In this document: one piece after another, positions 1-9,400 of the stretch
How the letters are laid out: each line of letters opens with the position of its first letter
Numbering within the stretch: the stretch's first letter is position 1
Source: JAAFHB01 sp038236995
Lineage (GTDB): Bacteria > Bacteroidota > Bacteroidia > Bacteroidales > Prolixibacteraceae
Assembly (NCBI GenBank): GCA_038236995.1
Contig: JBBRZE010000057.1
Coordinates: 1-36,955, forward strand
DNA length: 36,955 nt
Reading direction: 5' to 3'
Notes under the pieces: generated by a model
Databases searched by the model: none
The model's input: only the letters and a program-made list of their open reading frames with translations
What the model was told of the DNA's origin: nothing
Made by a program: the position numbers and the translations under genes

Positions 1-887
1 ATACCAAATTTTGTTTCGATTCGATCAACTAACTTATCAGCATTGTAAACCTCACTGATAGCTGTATACAATGCGGGCGAATCAGTCGACCACAGTTCTG
101 GTTTCGAAACCGTAACATCCTGATCAAATTCAGAAAGACCAATTTTTTCAATTGTTTGCATTGATTCGGTTTTGGCTGACTCCTCCCCTTTCGCATTCAA
201 TATCCGGGTAATCACCTTAACTTTTAAAGCACTATCCGATTGATTAGTCACTTTGGTTTTAATATTTACTTTTGAAGAACCTGCGTTTATTTCAGGAGTG
301 GTAATCGTCGTTCCCCATTGAGCTATATGTACCGGTTCAAGTACCTTTAACCAGACATGCCGGTAGATACCCGATCCCGAATACCATCGGCTGTTTTCAC
401 CTTCATTTCTGACCTTAACCGCCAAAACATTAGACTTTCCAAATTTCACACGTTCGGTAATATCGTACCAGAATGAAGTATAACCGTACGGGTGGCTTCC
501 CAAAGAAACGCCATTGATCCATATTTCAGGATTCATATAGATACCATCGAATTGAACGACAATTCTTTTTGCGCTTTGGTCATCGGGAAGAACGAAGGTT
601 TTACGATACCAGCCCGTTCCTCCTGTGGTAAATCCGCCATTCACCTGACTGAGTGCATCACGGTTGAATGGGGAGTCGGTACCAGGCAGATTCTCGATGC
701 TCCAGTCGTGCGGAAGATCGATTGAGCGCCACTTGGAATCATCGAAGGTTACCTTTTCAGCACCTAGTGCACCTCCCAGGTGGAAACGCCAATCCGAATC
801 AAAACGGTTGGTGCCGTTTTCAAAGGTTTGTGCCATTACCATAAAGGTTATAAACATTCCTGCAAACAGGGATAGTATTTTTAACAT
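1..887 (-). CDS. GH2 glycoside hydrolase, beta-galactosidase-like (N-terminal part, runs off the left edge)
   Basis: The reverse strand reads from an ATG at 887 to the window edge without a stop, giving about 295 residues of an exported protein. It opens with a signal peptide (MLKILSLFAGMFITFMVMAQ). The GH2 jelly-roll sugar-binding domain follows, with the family's 'DWRFHLG', 'LPHDWSIE', 'GTGWYRKTF' and 'FDGIYMNPEIWINGVSLG' blocks and the 'SRWYSGSGIYRHVWL' block that ends it. An immunoglobulin-like domain comes next, containing 'PELWSTDSPALYTA'. The TIM barrel with the catalytic glutamates lies outside the window, so the exact specificity cannot be read. By family it would release a terminal beta-linked galactose or related sugar in the periplasm or at the surface. 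It is the last visible gene of the leftward set, 17 bp after the GH31 gene. Confidence 0.88.
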   Translation of the reverse strand, partial: MLKILSLFAGMFITFMVMAQTFENGTNRFDSDWRFHLGGALGAEKVTFDDSKWRSIDLPHDWSIENLPGTDSPFNRDALSQVNGGFTTGGTGWYRKTFVLPDDQSAKRIVVQFDGIYMNPEIWINGVSLGSHPYGYTSFWYDITERVKFGKSNVLAVKVRNEGENSRWYSGSGIYRHVWLKVLEPVHIAQWGTTITTPEINAGSSKVNIKTKVTNQSDSALKVKVITRILNAKGEESAKTESMQTIEKIGLSEFDQDVTVSKPELWSTDSPALYTAISEVYNADKLVDRIETKFG

Positions 888-904
888 TTTCAGGAAGGTG
901 TTAA

Positions 905-2503
905 TTAATTTATTTTTTCGAACCAGACCAATTGGTCCAGCAACGAATTTATTAAAACAGATTGATTTCCTTTCCGGACTTTTCCTGTTTGGTCTTTCCA
1001 TTTTCCCTTTGGCAGCATAACGGCACGCTGCGTTTTTCCTTCTTCAACAAGAGGCGCTACCAAGTATCTGGTTCCGAGCATGAACTGGTCCTTAACATTC
1101 TCGAATCCCTGATGTGGAAAATCATATTCCATCAGCCTGACAATCGGCTCACCAGTTTTGGCCGACAACTGCGCAAGTTCAAGTATTGCCGGACCCATTT
1201 TTTCGTGCAACAGGGCAGCTTGTTTTGTAATAGCCAGATGCCTGGCATCCAAAATTCGCCATGGTGCCACCGAAAATTGCATCATCGGCATCATGGCGTG
1301 AGTTTGTGCAGAGCGAACCAGCATCTCCTGATCAATTTTAGCAGTACCCATGAACGAACGGTATTCTCCCCCACCGATCATATCGGGGCACCCGAATGGA
1401 TATCCCATTATTCCCTGCAATAGCATATCCGGAATTAATCGCTGAGCATCAGTCCAATTGAAATTCTTATCACTTAAACGCTGACCCAAAGGCTGACCAC
1501 CCATTTTCCAACAGGAACGGTATTCGTTAAGTGGATAATCAAGACCTATTTGAGCGTATAATTCCGTGTGTTTGTTCGGACTGGCCGGATTCATCGACAA
1601 CACATTCTGCGTATAAAATTCCGGATCACCGGCATCAAGCTTGAAACCATCTACTCCAAAGTCGCTTTGAAGCCGTGATAATTCGCTTTTGAACCATTTG
1701 ACAGCTCCGGGATTGGTCAGGTCAAGAAGTCCGGAAAACCCATTCCACCATTCGATGATGGCGGGTAATTTTGGATTGTTGCTGTTCCGAAGTAATAAAC
1801 CCTGGTCCCTCAACTTGCGGAAATTTTCTGAATCGGCGCTCACAAAAGGGCAAACCCAAACCATCACTTTAAAGCCAAGTTGATGAAGTTCGTCCATCAT
1901 GGCTTTTGGATTGCTGAACCTCGCGGGGTTAAATTCCCAAATGCCATAGTTGGTCTGCCAGGTATCGTCGATCATCAGGACGCCGGCCGGAAATCCATTG
2001 TCGATAACAGCATGTGCATATTTCAGGATATCTGTCTGATTTTGATTGTATAATAATTCAATCCAGGTATTGTACTGAGGCTTGGTAAACATCAATGGAT
2101 CGGGCATTTTTCCCGATGGAGGGAAATAATTGGCTGAACAAAACAGGTATGCTTCTTTCAGCGTATTTCCAGCTTGCCCTGATTCAATATCGGCTAAACC
2201 CGATTCAACTTTTAAAGATCCAGCATCAAAAGAATATTTCATTGGCTCATCACACCAGAGATATCGTCCCATGTTGGAGAGAAGCAGGGGTTGGCTTTGA
2301 TTGTATTTGCCATGGCCTAACTGATCCACCTCATAAAAAGCGTCACCTAAAGGCATTTGGTATCCGTCGGCTATAAGTCCGCCCCACCATTTTTCACCGG
2401 GGAGCAGTCTTATTTCAACTTTTCGGTTGTTCTGGCCATTTACAAACGGACAAATAAGGAATATCAAAGAGATTACAAAAAATCGTTTCATTCCAATAAA
2501 CAT
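905..2503 (-). CDS. GH31 family alpha-glycosidase (MYORG / alpha-galactosidase-like subtype)
   Basis: This is a 532-aa exported enzyme. The signal peptide is near residues 5-24 (MKRFFVISLIFLICPFVNGQ), and Met5 at 2491 is a plausible alternative start. GH31 barrel motifs are clear: 'GVLMIDDTWQTNYGIWEF' (173-191), 'KVMVWVCPF' (212-220) and the nucleophile block 'DGFKLDAGD' with Asp290. 'NFNWTDAQ' carries the likely acid/base Asp352. It is shorter than the common 650-900-aa GH31 enzymes because the large N-terminal sandwich is reduced. By my recall of the family, this short type resembles the MYORG and bacterial alpha-galactosidase branch more than alpha-xylosidases. The reaction would be retaining hydrolysis of a terminal alpha-linked sugar. 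It lies between the GH51 and GH2 genes and is probably co-transcribed with them. Family assignment is firm; substrate is inference. Confidence 0.87.
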   Translation of the reverse strand: MFIGMKRFFVISLIFLICPFVNGQNNRKVEIRLLPGEKWWGGLIADGYQMPLGDAFYEVDQLGHGKYNQSQPLLLSNMGRYLWCDEPMKYSFDAGSLKVESGLADIESGQAGNTLKEAYLFCSANYFPPSGKMPDPLMFTKPQYNTWIELLYNQNQTDILKYAHAVIDNGFPAGVLMIDDTWQTNYGIWEFNPARFSNPKAMMDELHQLGFKVMVWVCPFVSADSENFRKLRDQGLLLRNSNNPKLPAIIEWWNGFSGLLDLTNPGAVKWFKSELSRLQSDFGVDGFKLDAGDPEFYTQNVLSMNPASPNKHTELYAQIGLDYPLNEYRSCWKMGGQPLGQRLSDKNFNWTDAQRLIPDMLLQGIMGYPFGCPDMIGGGEYRSFMGTAKIDQEMLVRSAQTHAMMPMMQFSVAPWRILDARHLAITKQAALLHEKMGPAILELAQLSAKTGEPIVRLMEYDFPHQGFENVKDQFMLGTRYLVAPLVEEGKTQRAVMLPKGKWKDQTGKVRKGNQSVLINSLLDQLVWFEKIN

Positions 2504-2534
2504 TAATGTATTATTATTGAGCCATTTGATTCGA

Positions 2535-2585
2535 ATGGAATCCGTCCGTCTTCTGACTTCCGTCTTTCAACTTCAAACTTCTTCT
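2535..2585. repeat. Low-complexity pyrimidine-rich intergenic repeat
   Basis: The GH51-GH31 gap holds a run of degenerate units of the type CTTC[TC]GACTTCCGTCTTTCAACTTC, ending against the GH51 stop codon. Strings of this kind are, from memory, common between genes in Bacteroidota. I see no ORF or hairpin in it, so it may be a short tandem repeat with no role. Confidence 0.4.
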
Positions 2586-4121
2586 CTATCTCAATTGAAT
2601 TAATACAACCGATTTGGCAGGAATTGAAGCCTCAACCTGTCCTTTATTTAGTTTAGCAGTGTTAAAATCGGTCATAGCCACTTCCTCCTTTTTGCCGAAA
2701 TCGTTGTAGGCATTTATTTTATTGGCGGTTACAATTTTGCCGGATACATTTGCAAATTTAAGTCCTTGCACATCAAAACTAATATCCTGCGCTTTAGCCG
2801 GATCGAGATTGCAAAGCGTAATACTTACAACGCCGTCCTTTACCGAAGCCGATGCACTTATGGCTTCAATTGAATTGGCTCCGGAAGTGTATTTACCACA
2901 TTTAATGTCGATTGGCAGCATCTTCGCATCCTGGTGTACATTGTACATTTTGAAAACATAGTAGGTTGGCGTTAATACCATTTCCTTGTCTTTGGTGAGA
3001 ATCATTGATTGCAATACGTTGATCATCTGAGCAATATTACTCATCCGGACACGGTCAGCATGGTTATTAAAGATATTCAGATTAATACCTGCCACCAATG
3101 CATCACGTAAGGTATTCTGCTGAAAAAGAAATCCTGGATTGGTACCTGGTTCAACATCATACCATGTTCCCCATTCGTCAACAAGAAGACCTACCTTTTT
3201 GGTCGGATCGTATTTATCCATGATTGCGGAGTGCTTTGTGACCAGTTCCTCCATTTTCAGGGTCTTCTGCAAAGTCGAAAACCACATGGCCTCATCAAAC
3301 TGAGTTGCTGATCCCTTCTTGTTCCAATCCTGTGGAACCGTATAATAATGAAGCGAAATCCCGTTCATCATCCCTTTGGCTTCACGCATTAATACTTCCA
3401 TCCAATTATAATCATCCGAATTGGCACCACTTGCGATTTTATAGATTCCGGGGGCACGCATATAAGAGGCGTATTGACGATAAAGGTCGGCATAATATTC
3501 AGGACGCATGTTACCACCACATCCCCATGTTTCATTACCGGCCGACCAGTATTTTACCTTCCACGGTTTTTCGCGTCCGTTTTTCTTGCGCAATTTGGTC
3601 ATCGGGCTTTCATTTGCAGAAGTCACATATTCAATCCAGTCTGCTGATTCCTGAACTGTTCCACTGCCAACATTCAAACAAATATAGGGATCAGCACCAA
3701 TTAATTCGCAGAAATTCAGGAACTCATGTGTTCCAAAACTGTTGTCCTCGGTTACGCCACCCCAATGAACATTGATGATCGAAGAGCGGTCTGCCTTCGG
3801 TCCGATTCCATCTTTCCAATGGTAAGTATCGGCAAAACAGCCGCCCGGCCAGCGAACAAGTGGAACCTTTAATTCTTTTAAGGCACCGACAACATCCAAG
3901 CGGAATCCATCAGTATTTGGAATTTCAGATTTTTCTCCCACATAGATTCCACCATAAATACAATGACCAAGATGCTCGGCAAATTGGCCATAAATGGCTT
4001 TATCAATTGTCGATCCAGGTTGATCGGCATGAACAACGATCTTATTCTGGGAATTTCCCAAAATAGATAAAAGAAGGAAAGGGATGATCAATAGGATCCC
4101 CATGCAATTCATTTTTCTCAT
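2586..4121 (-). CDS. GH51 alpha-L-arabinofuranosidase
   Basis: The enzyme releases terminal alpha-L-arabinofuranosyl residues by a retaining mechanism. The start chosen at 4121 (MRKMNCMGILLIIPFLLLSI...) gives a 511-aa protein with a normal signal peptide; Met4 at 4112 is an alternative. The frame stays open upstream to 4373, but that stretch would put 84 atypical residues before the signal peptide and overlap the divergent sigma factor gene. Numbered from 4121, the diagnostic GH51 motifs are 'IYGQFAEHLG' (43-52), 'VRWPGGCFADTYHWKDGIG' (89-107), 'YWSAGNETWGCGG' with acid/base Glu197, and 'LLVDEWGTWYD' with nucleophile Glu316. The C-terminal beta-sandwich is present. It is the first gene of the leftward set, with the GH31 gene 82 bp downstream. 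Secretion suggests it trims arabinose side chains in the periplasm or at the surface. Confidence 0.93.
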   Translation of the reverse strand: MRKMNCMGILLIIPFLLLSILGNSQNKIVVHADQPGSTIDKAIYGQFAEHLGHCIYGGIYVGEKSEIPNTDGFRLDVVGALKELKVPLVRWPGGCFADTYHWKDGIGPKADRSSIINVHWGGVTEDNSFGTHEFLNFCELIGADPYICLNVGSGTVQESADWIEYVTSANESPMTKLRKKNGREKPWKVKYWSAGNETWGCGGNMRPEYYADLYRQYASYMRAPGIYKIASGANSDDYNWMEVLMREAKGMMNGISLHYYTVPQDWNKKGSATQFDEAMWFSTLQKTLKMEELVTKHSAIMDKYDPTKKVGLLVDEWGTWYDVEPGTNPGFLFQQNTLRDALVAGINLNIFNNHADRVRMSNIAQMINVLQSMILTKDKEMVLTPTYYVFKMYNVHQDAKMLPIDIKCGKYTSGANSIEAISASASVKDGVVSITLCNLDPAKAQDISFDVQGLKFANVSGKIVTANKINAYNDFGKKEEVAMTDFNTAKLNKGQVEASIPAKSVVLIQLR

Positions 4122-4159
4122 ATTAGCTGGTATTAAAAGTAATTTGTACTTATAAAAAC

Positions 4160-4167
4160 CAAAAGTA
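4160..4167 (-). promoter_or_regulatory. Candidate Bacteroidota -7 box for the GH51-GH31-GH2 set
   Basis: On the reverse strand this reads TACTTTTG, an exact match to the Bacteroidota -7 consensus TAnnTTTG, about 39 bp before the chosen GH51 start. No convincing TTTG -33 element sits 19-21 bp further upstream, so support is weak. The surrounding gap (4122-4341) is very AT-rich and must hold promoters for both divergent transcripts. Confidence 0.3.
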
Positions 4168-4341
4168 ATAAATACTGGTATTATAATTATAGTCCTTCCT
4201 TTATATTTTGTCAAAATATTTCGGTTACCTACAAAATTTGTCATAATTCGATATCCCAAACACAAAAAAAGTATATTTACAGCGTTTTTAAAGTTTAACC
4301 AAAAATCCTCATTCAATAGTTCAAACCTATCGGAATCAGAA

Positions 4342-4893
4342 TTGGTTAAAGCCTTATCAAATGGTGAAATCAAGGCTTTTAATGACCTGTTTCAAATTTA
4401 TGGAAACAGGATCTTCCGTTTTGCGCTTGGATATATGAAATCAGAACCCGAAACTGAGGAGCTGGTTCAGGATGTTTTTCTCAAAGTTTGGGAAAAAAGG
4501 TTCGAACTCAAAGAGAATTTATCATTTAAAGCATATATCTTCACAATAGCCTTCAATATCATCAGAAAGCACTTTGTAAAAAAGGCATTAATCACCAGGT
4601 ATTTTGAGCAGCAAGTGATTGATGACAAAGATCTTACAACAATCCAGAATATTGATTTTCAATCAACTAAAAAAGCAATAGACCATTTGGTCAACCAATT
4701 ACCTGCACGACGAAAAGAGGTATTTATTAAAAGCCGCTTCGAAGGATTGACTGTTAAAGAGATTGCTGATGAATTAGGCACAAGTCCAAAGACCGTCGAA
4801 AACCAATTAGGCGAAGCTTTAAAGTTTATCCGAGAGCGTCTCGGAAAAGATAATCTTGCCGGAATTCTCTTTATTACCCTCTTCTTTTCCTAA
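4342..4893 (+). CDS. ECF-type RNA polymerase sigma factor (sigma-70 family, FecI/RpoE-like)
   Basis: This 183-aa ECF sigma factor would direct RNA polymerase to the PUL promoters. Region 2 covers about residues 8-80: 'AFNDLFQIYGNRIFRFALGYM' minus its last residue is region 2.1, and 'AEELVQDVF'-type sequence (here ETEELVQDVFLKVWEKRF) is region 2.2. Region 4 lies at about 120-165 and has the helix-turn-helix 'LTVKEIADELGTSPKTVENQ'. The short hydrophobic tail 'AGILFITLFFS' is common in FecR-linked ECF sigmas of this phylum. The frame has no ATG or GTG near the conserved start; the first usable initiator is TTG at 4342, and the open frame continues upstream as ...SNLSESE. The true N-terminus may therefore be a few residues longer. 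The FecR gene follows 380 bp downstream. Confidence 0.9.
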   Translation: MVKALSNGEIKAFNDLFQIYGNRIFRFALGYMKSEPETEELVQDVFLKVWEKRFELKENLSFKAYIFTIAFNIIRKHFVKKALITRYFEQQVIDDKDLTTIQNIDFQSTKKAIDHLVNQLPARRKEVFIKSRFEGLTVKEIADELGTSPKTVENQLGEALKFIRERLGKDNLAGILFITLFFS

Positions 4894-5273
4894 CCATTTT
4901 AAAGTATAAATCCAGAATATAACTTATTGCATAATTGCGATTTATGTCTTCGTTTTAAAATCATTAATTCAGCACAATTATTTATATTTCATATTAATTT
5001 CATTTCCGATAGGGGTAATCTTAAGTTCAAGGATATTACCAGTATCGCAGCAACTTCAATTCCAAGCGTAAAAATAACGACTGGCAATAAGCAACTGGCA
5101 GATAGTAAGTGGCAAATTGATAAAAAATTTAAAGAATTTATTTCAAGGATGTGAATATTAGTGGTAAGCAATGATCTGCCAATTGCAAGCTTCCAGCCGC
5201 CAAAAGCCTTATCTCTGGGACTAAGCATTACAGAGCAGAAAATTAAAAACGAAAACAATCTTAGTTAAAAAGC
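4894..5273. other. 380-bp gene-free gap between sigma factor and fecR, with dispersed-repeat-like sequence
   Basis: No convincing gene lies here; a 75-codon open frame at 4927-5154 has no recognisable sequence. From about 5080 to 5130 there are repeated TGGCA-type units (GACTGGCAATAAGCAACTGG and the following GCAGATAG...GTGGCAA). From about 5171 to 5210 there are complementary units (ATCTGCCAATTGC, CCAGCCGCCAAAAG). TGGCAGAT and ATCTGCCA are exact inverted copies about 70 bp apart. This looks like the TTGGCAGTTGGC-type repeat that I recall as frequent in Bacteroidota intergenic DNA. Confidence 0.45.
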
Positions 5274-6311
5274 ATGTCTGAAATTGACAATCAACGAATT
5301 GAAAACTACTTTAAAGGAAACTATTTATCCGATGAGGAGAAATACCTTGGGTTTACCTTTACGGAAGCATCCAATGTTGAAGCATTAAAGGCAATATTAC
5401 AAAAACAATGGAACGAATCTTTCAACGAAGACGCTGATTCTCATCAACTCAATCATATTTTATACAAATTAAATTACCAGATCAACACTTCACAACAAAA
5501 AATTGTTAAACCGCCGGTTGTTAGATTGATTACGTGGTATGCAAGGATTGCAGCGATCCTTCTGATTCCGCTTCTGGTCTATACAGGGATTGTCACCTAT
5601 CAAAGGAAAAATGCTCAAATTGCTGAAGGATGGGCAGAAATGAGCGCTCCACTGGGTGCCCGAATCAAATTTTCGCTTCCCGACGGGTCGTTTGGCTGGC
5701 TAAACAGCGGATCAACAATAAAATATGCGTTGAATTTCAATAAACGAAGAGAAGTGCAACTTTCGGGTGAGGCGTTCTTTGATGTGGTACACCAGGAAGA
5801 CAACAAATTTGTCGTAAAAACTAAATATTTGGATATTGAAGTCAAGGGGACCGCCTTTGACGTAGCTGCTTACGACAATGAAGATCAGATAGATGTTACG
5901 CTTGAAAGGGGAAGTGTTTTACTTAAAAGTGACAAAATCGCTGCTCCGATTGAAATGAAACCCAACGAACAGATCAATTACAACCATACCAATCAGAAGA
6001 TTACAAAAACAATCGTTACCGCTTCCAATATTTCAGCGTGGAAAGAGGGTAAACTGATACTTCGGAATGCATCGCTCGATGAGCTGGCGAAGCAACTGAG
6101 CAGGTGGTACAATGTTGAAGTAAGGACGAATAATGTTAGAGATTCCGATTTCCGGTACAGAGCAACATTCGAAGATGAAAATCTTGACGAAGTATTGCGT
6201 CTTTTAAAAATATCCGCCCAACTCAATTATAAAATTGAAGAGCGGGTGAAACAGGCAGATGGCAGTTTTTCGAAACAAATTGTATTACTAATGGTCAAAA
6301 AATCAAATTAA
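5274..6311 (+). CDS. FecR-family anti-sigma factor
   Basis: A 345-aa inner-membrane regulator that would hold the upstream sigma factor inactive until the SusC partner signals. The cytoplasmic N-terminus (1-86) carries a short anti-sigma region. One transmembrane helix follows at about 88-109 (WYARIAAILLIPLLVYTGIV). The periplasmic FecR domain covers about 118-225, with 'APLGARIKFSLPDGSFGWLN', 'SGEAFFDV', 'VKTKYLDIEVKGTAFDV' and 'VTLERGSVLL'. The C-terminal DUF4974-type domain (about 255-335) has 'LILRNASLDELAKQLSRWYN' and 'RATFEDENLDEVLRLL'. Gene order sigma-FecR-SusC(STN) is the classical trans-envelope surface-signalling arrangement. Length is normal for the family. Confidence 0.95.
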   Translation: MSEIDNQRIENYFKGNYLSDEEKYLGFTFTEASNVEALKAILQKQWNESFNEDADSHQLNHILYKLNYQINTSQQKIVKPPVVRLITWYARIAAILLIPLLVYTGIVTYQRKNAQIAEGWAEMSAPLGARIKFSLPDGSFGWLNSGSTIKYALNFNKRREVQLSGEAFFDVVHQEDNKFVVKTKYLDIEVKGTAFDVAAYDNEDQIDVTLERGSVLLKSDKIAAPIEMKPNEQINYNHTNQKITKTIVTASNISAWKEGKLILRNASLDELAKQLSRWYNVEVRTNNVRDSDFRYRATFEDENLDEVLRLLKISAQLNYKIEERVKQADGSFSKQIVLLMVKKSN

Positions 6312-6363
6312 TAACAGACTAAAATGAGTTGCCTATGAACTAAAAAAAACAAATTAAAAAACA

Positions 6364-6391
6364 ACAGGAAAGCGTTGGCCCGCCTTCCTGT
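6364..6391 (+). terminator. Hairpin between fecR and susC (possible attenuator or terminator)
   Basis: ACAGGAA (6364-6370) pairs with TTCCTGT (6385-6391). After an A/C mismatch, GCG (6372-6374) pairs with CGC (6381-6383), leaving a six-base loop. No uninterrupted U-tract follows at once, so it may be a leader structure of the susC transcript instead of a simple terminator. Its place between the regulator pair and the highly expressed susCD genes is suggestive. Confidence 0.45.
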
Positions 6392-6442
6392 CAGAAACTT
6401 AGTAGTGATAAAAAATAAAAATTCCACTAACAATACAAAAGT

Positions 6443-9400
6443 ATGAATAAAAAATTAAATCGTGGGGATACGTATGCCCCAATATTAACTAAACTTTCAC
6501 GAATTATGCGACTAATGATCTTGATGTTTATTCTTGGGATTAACAGTCTGTTGGCGGCATCGGGTTATTCACAATCGACGAAGATATCCTTGAAAATGTC
6601 GGATACACGGGTTGAAGATGTCCTGAATCAGATAGAAAGTAAAAGTGAATTTTATTTCCTGTTTAATCAAAAACTAATAGATATCGACCGCAAAGTATCG
6701 GTAGATGCTAAAAATGAAAAAATTGCTGACATTCTTGATGAATTGTTTGCAGGAACGGATGTAAAACATCAGGTGATTGATCGCCAGATTGTTTTAACGG
6801 CATCTCCGTTAACAGAAAACCTGCAGCAGCAACAGGGGAAAAAGATTTCCGGCAAAATAACTGATCAAACAGGAGCATCTCTACCTGGAGCTTCTGTTGT
6901 TGTTAAAGGGACTACAAACGGAATAACAACCGACAATGATGGAAACTTCTCTTTAACCATACCTGAAGATGCTAAAATACTGTCCTTCTCATTTGTTGGT
7001 ATGAAGACACAGGAGATGGTAATTGGAAATAAGACGACATTTAACATTGCACTTTTGGAGGAAACAATTGGCGTTGGTGAGGTAGTGGTGGTTGGTTATG
7101 GAACTCAAAAGAAAGAGACACTAACCGGGGCCGTTACTCAAATTAAGTCAGCTGATATTCTTACGACTAAAAGTACCAGCCTGGTAAGCAACCTTCAGGG
7201 TAAAATAGTTGGAGTTCAAATCCGTCAGCAAACGGCAGAACCAGGCACTTTTAATAGCATGGTCAGCATCAGGGGATTTGGCGCTCCGTTGGTAGTAATC
7301 GATGGCGTTGCCCGTGATGGAATGTCAGATTTTGAACGTTTAAATCCTGAAGACATTGAAAGTGTTTCAGTGTTGAAAGATGCATCTGCGGCAATTTATG
7401 GCATGAATTCCGACAATGGGGTAATTATCGTAACGACTAAAAAGGGAGTTAAGGGAAAAACCAAATTTTCCTATTCTTCATTTTTTGGAACTAAGCAACC
7501 TACAGGTATGCAAACATCGGTAGATGCCTATACCTACCGCGTGATGAAAAACGAGATGGACCGGAATATCGGTAACGCCCCTACATACAGTGATGCAGAA
7601 ATTGAAAAATGGAAACTCGGTACTGAACCCGGATATCAAGACTATAACTGGCTTGACAACACATTAAAGAAATTTGCCAGCCAACAACAGCACAATCTCT
7701 CTATCAATGGCGGTAATGACAACATAACGTTCTACACGAGTTTAGGATATACGGAAGATAATGGCCTTCTTAAGAGCAATATTCAGAAATATAAAAAATA
7801 CAACTTCCGTAACACAATGACGGCTAAGATCACAACAGGGTTAACCGCGAAAATTTCCTTTTCCGGAAAATATGATGAAAACAAAAGCCCTCAAGGTTCT
7901 TATTTTTGGTTGTTTAAACCTATTATTACTGCCGACAGGGGAATTGGAGCATTCACATTGAATAATCCTTCACATTTATCGATTGTCCCATCTGCCAATC
8001 AAAATGCCTATGCTATGGCTAACGAGGGCATCTCCGGTTATGATAAATGGAGCAATTTACAATATCAAACTACCGTTGATTTGACTTATGAGATACCCTT
8101 CGTAAAAGGATTAACATTAGGATTGCTTGGGGCATTCGATGGAAATATTAATGATGCATCAAATTTAAAGAAAGCCTATTATACCTATGATTACAAAACT
8201 GACGCCCCATCAGCAGCTTCCATTCCAACTTATCAGAATGGAATAACAAACTTCATTCGTAAAGACTTGCAGGCTCAGATTTCATATAAAAATACTTTCG
8301 CGCAAGATCATAATTTCGGTGCAACCTTAGTATATGAAATGAAAAAACTTTCTACGAAATACCTGTTTGCTAAAAGACAATATGATGATCTTTACACCCA
8401 TGATATTATCGACCAGGGAAGTTTGACCAATTCTTCAAATAACGGAAATCTTACAGACCAGGCATATATGTCATACCTGGGTCGGTTTAATTATGACTTC
8501 AAAAGTAAATATCTGATTGAATTTACCTTTAGGGAAGATGGTTCATACCGTTATGCTCCTGGTAAAAGATGGGCATTTTTCCCGGCGGTTTCGGGCGGAT
8601 GGCGCGTAAGTGAAGAGGCATTTATTAAAAATAATGTTCCTTCAATTACTAATTTGAAAATCAGAGGTTCATATGGTTGGATGGGTGCCGATGCCGGTAA
8701 TCCGTTTGAGTATTATGAAGGATATAGATTTGGTGGAATTGATGGCGGATATACTTTTAACAGCGGCGTTTTGACCAATGGAATGGTTCCTCCGGGAGTA
8801 ATAAATGATAACCTTACATGGGTAAAAACACGTACGGCGGATATTGGTGTTGATTTAGAATTATGGAATGGGAAATTTGGTTTGACGATGGATATTTTCC
8901 AAAAAAACAGAGATGGACTTTTAGGATCCCGGGTTCAATCTGTTCCAAATACCTTTGGAGCATCGTTTCCTCAGGAAAATATCAACAGCGATTTGGTAAA
9001 AGGTATTGAGCTAATGGTTTCGCACAAAGATAAAATTGGTGATTTTGCTTATGGAGTGAGTGCAAACGTTACCTACTCCCGCAAATATTTAGTTCATACT
9101 GAAAGACAACCCTACTCCAGCTCTATGGAAGAATGGAAAGACGCATGGGGAAATAACCGTGTTTTGGGTCGAGATTGGGGATACCAATACAGTGGACAAT
9201 ATTCCAGCATTACACAGTATGAAACAGCTCCACTTTTAGGCGGTACAAACGGAAATTCGAGAAACTTACCAGGAAGTACACAGATTACAGATGTTAATGG
9301 CGATGGTATAATTAATGGTAACGACATGATGCCAATTTTCTGGGCTGGGCAGTATCAGGGTTATGGCACAAATCCTCCCTTACAATATGGCTTAACGCTG

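Noticed and set aside
4122..4373. Extension of the GH51 frame upstream to an ATG at 4373
   Set aside because: It would put 84 non-homologous residues before a clear signal peptide and overlap the divergent sigma factor gene and both promoters; the start at 4121 is far better.
4927..5154. Possible 75-codon gene in the sigma-fecR gap
   Set aside because: No recognisable motif, signal peptide or typical composition, and it overlaps the repeat-like TGGCA tract.
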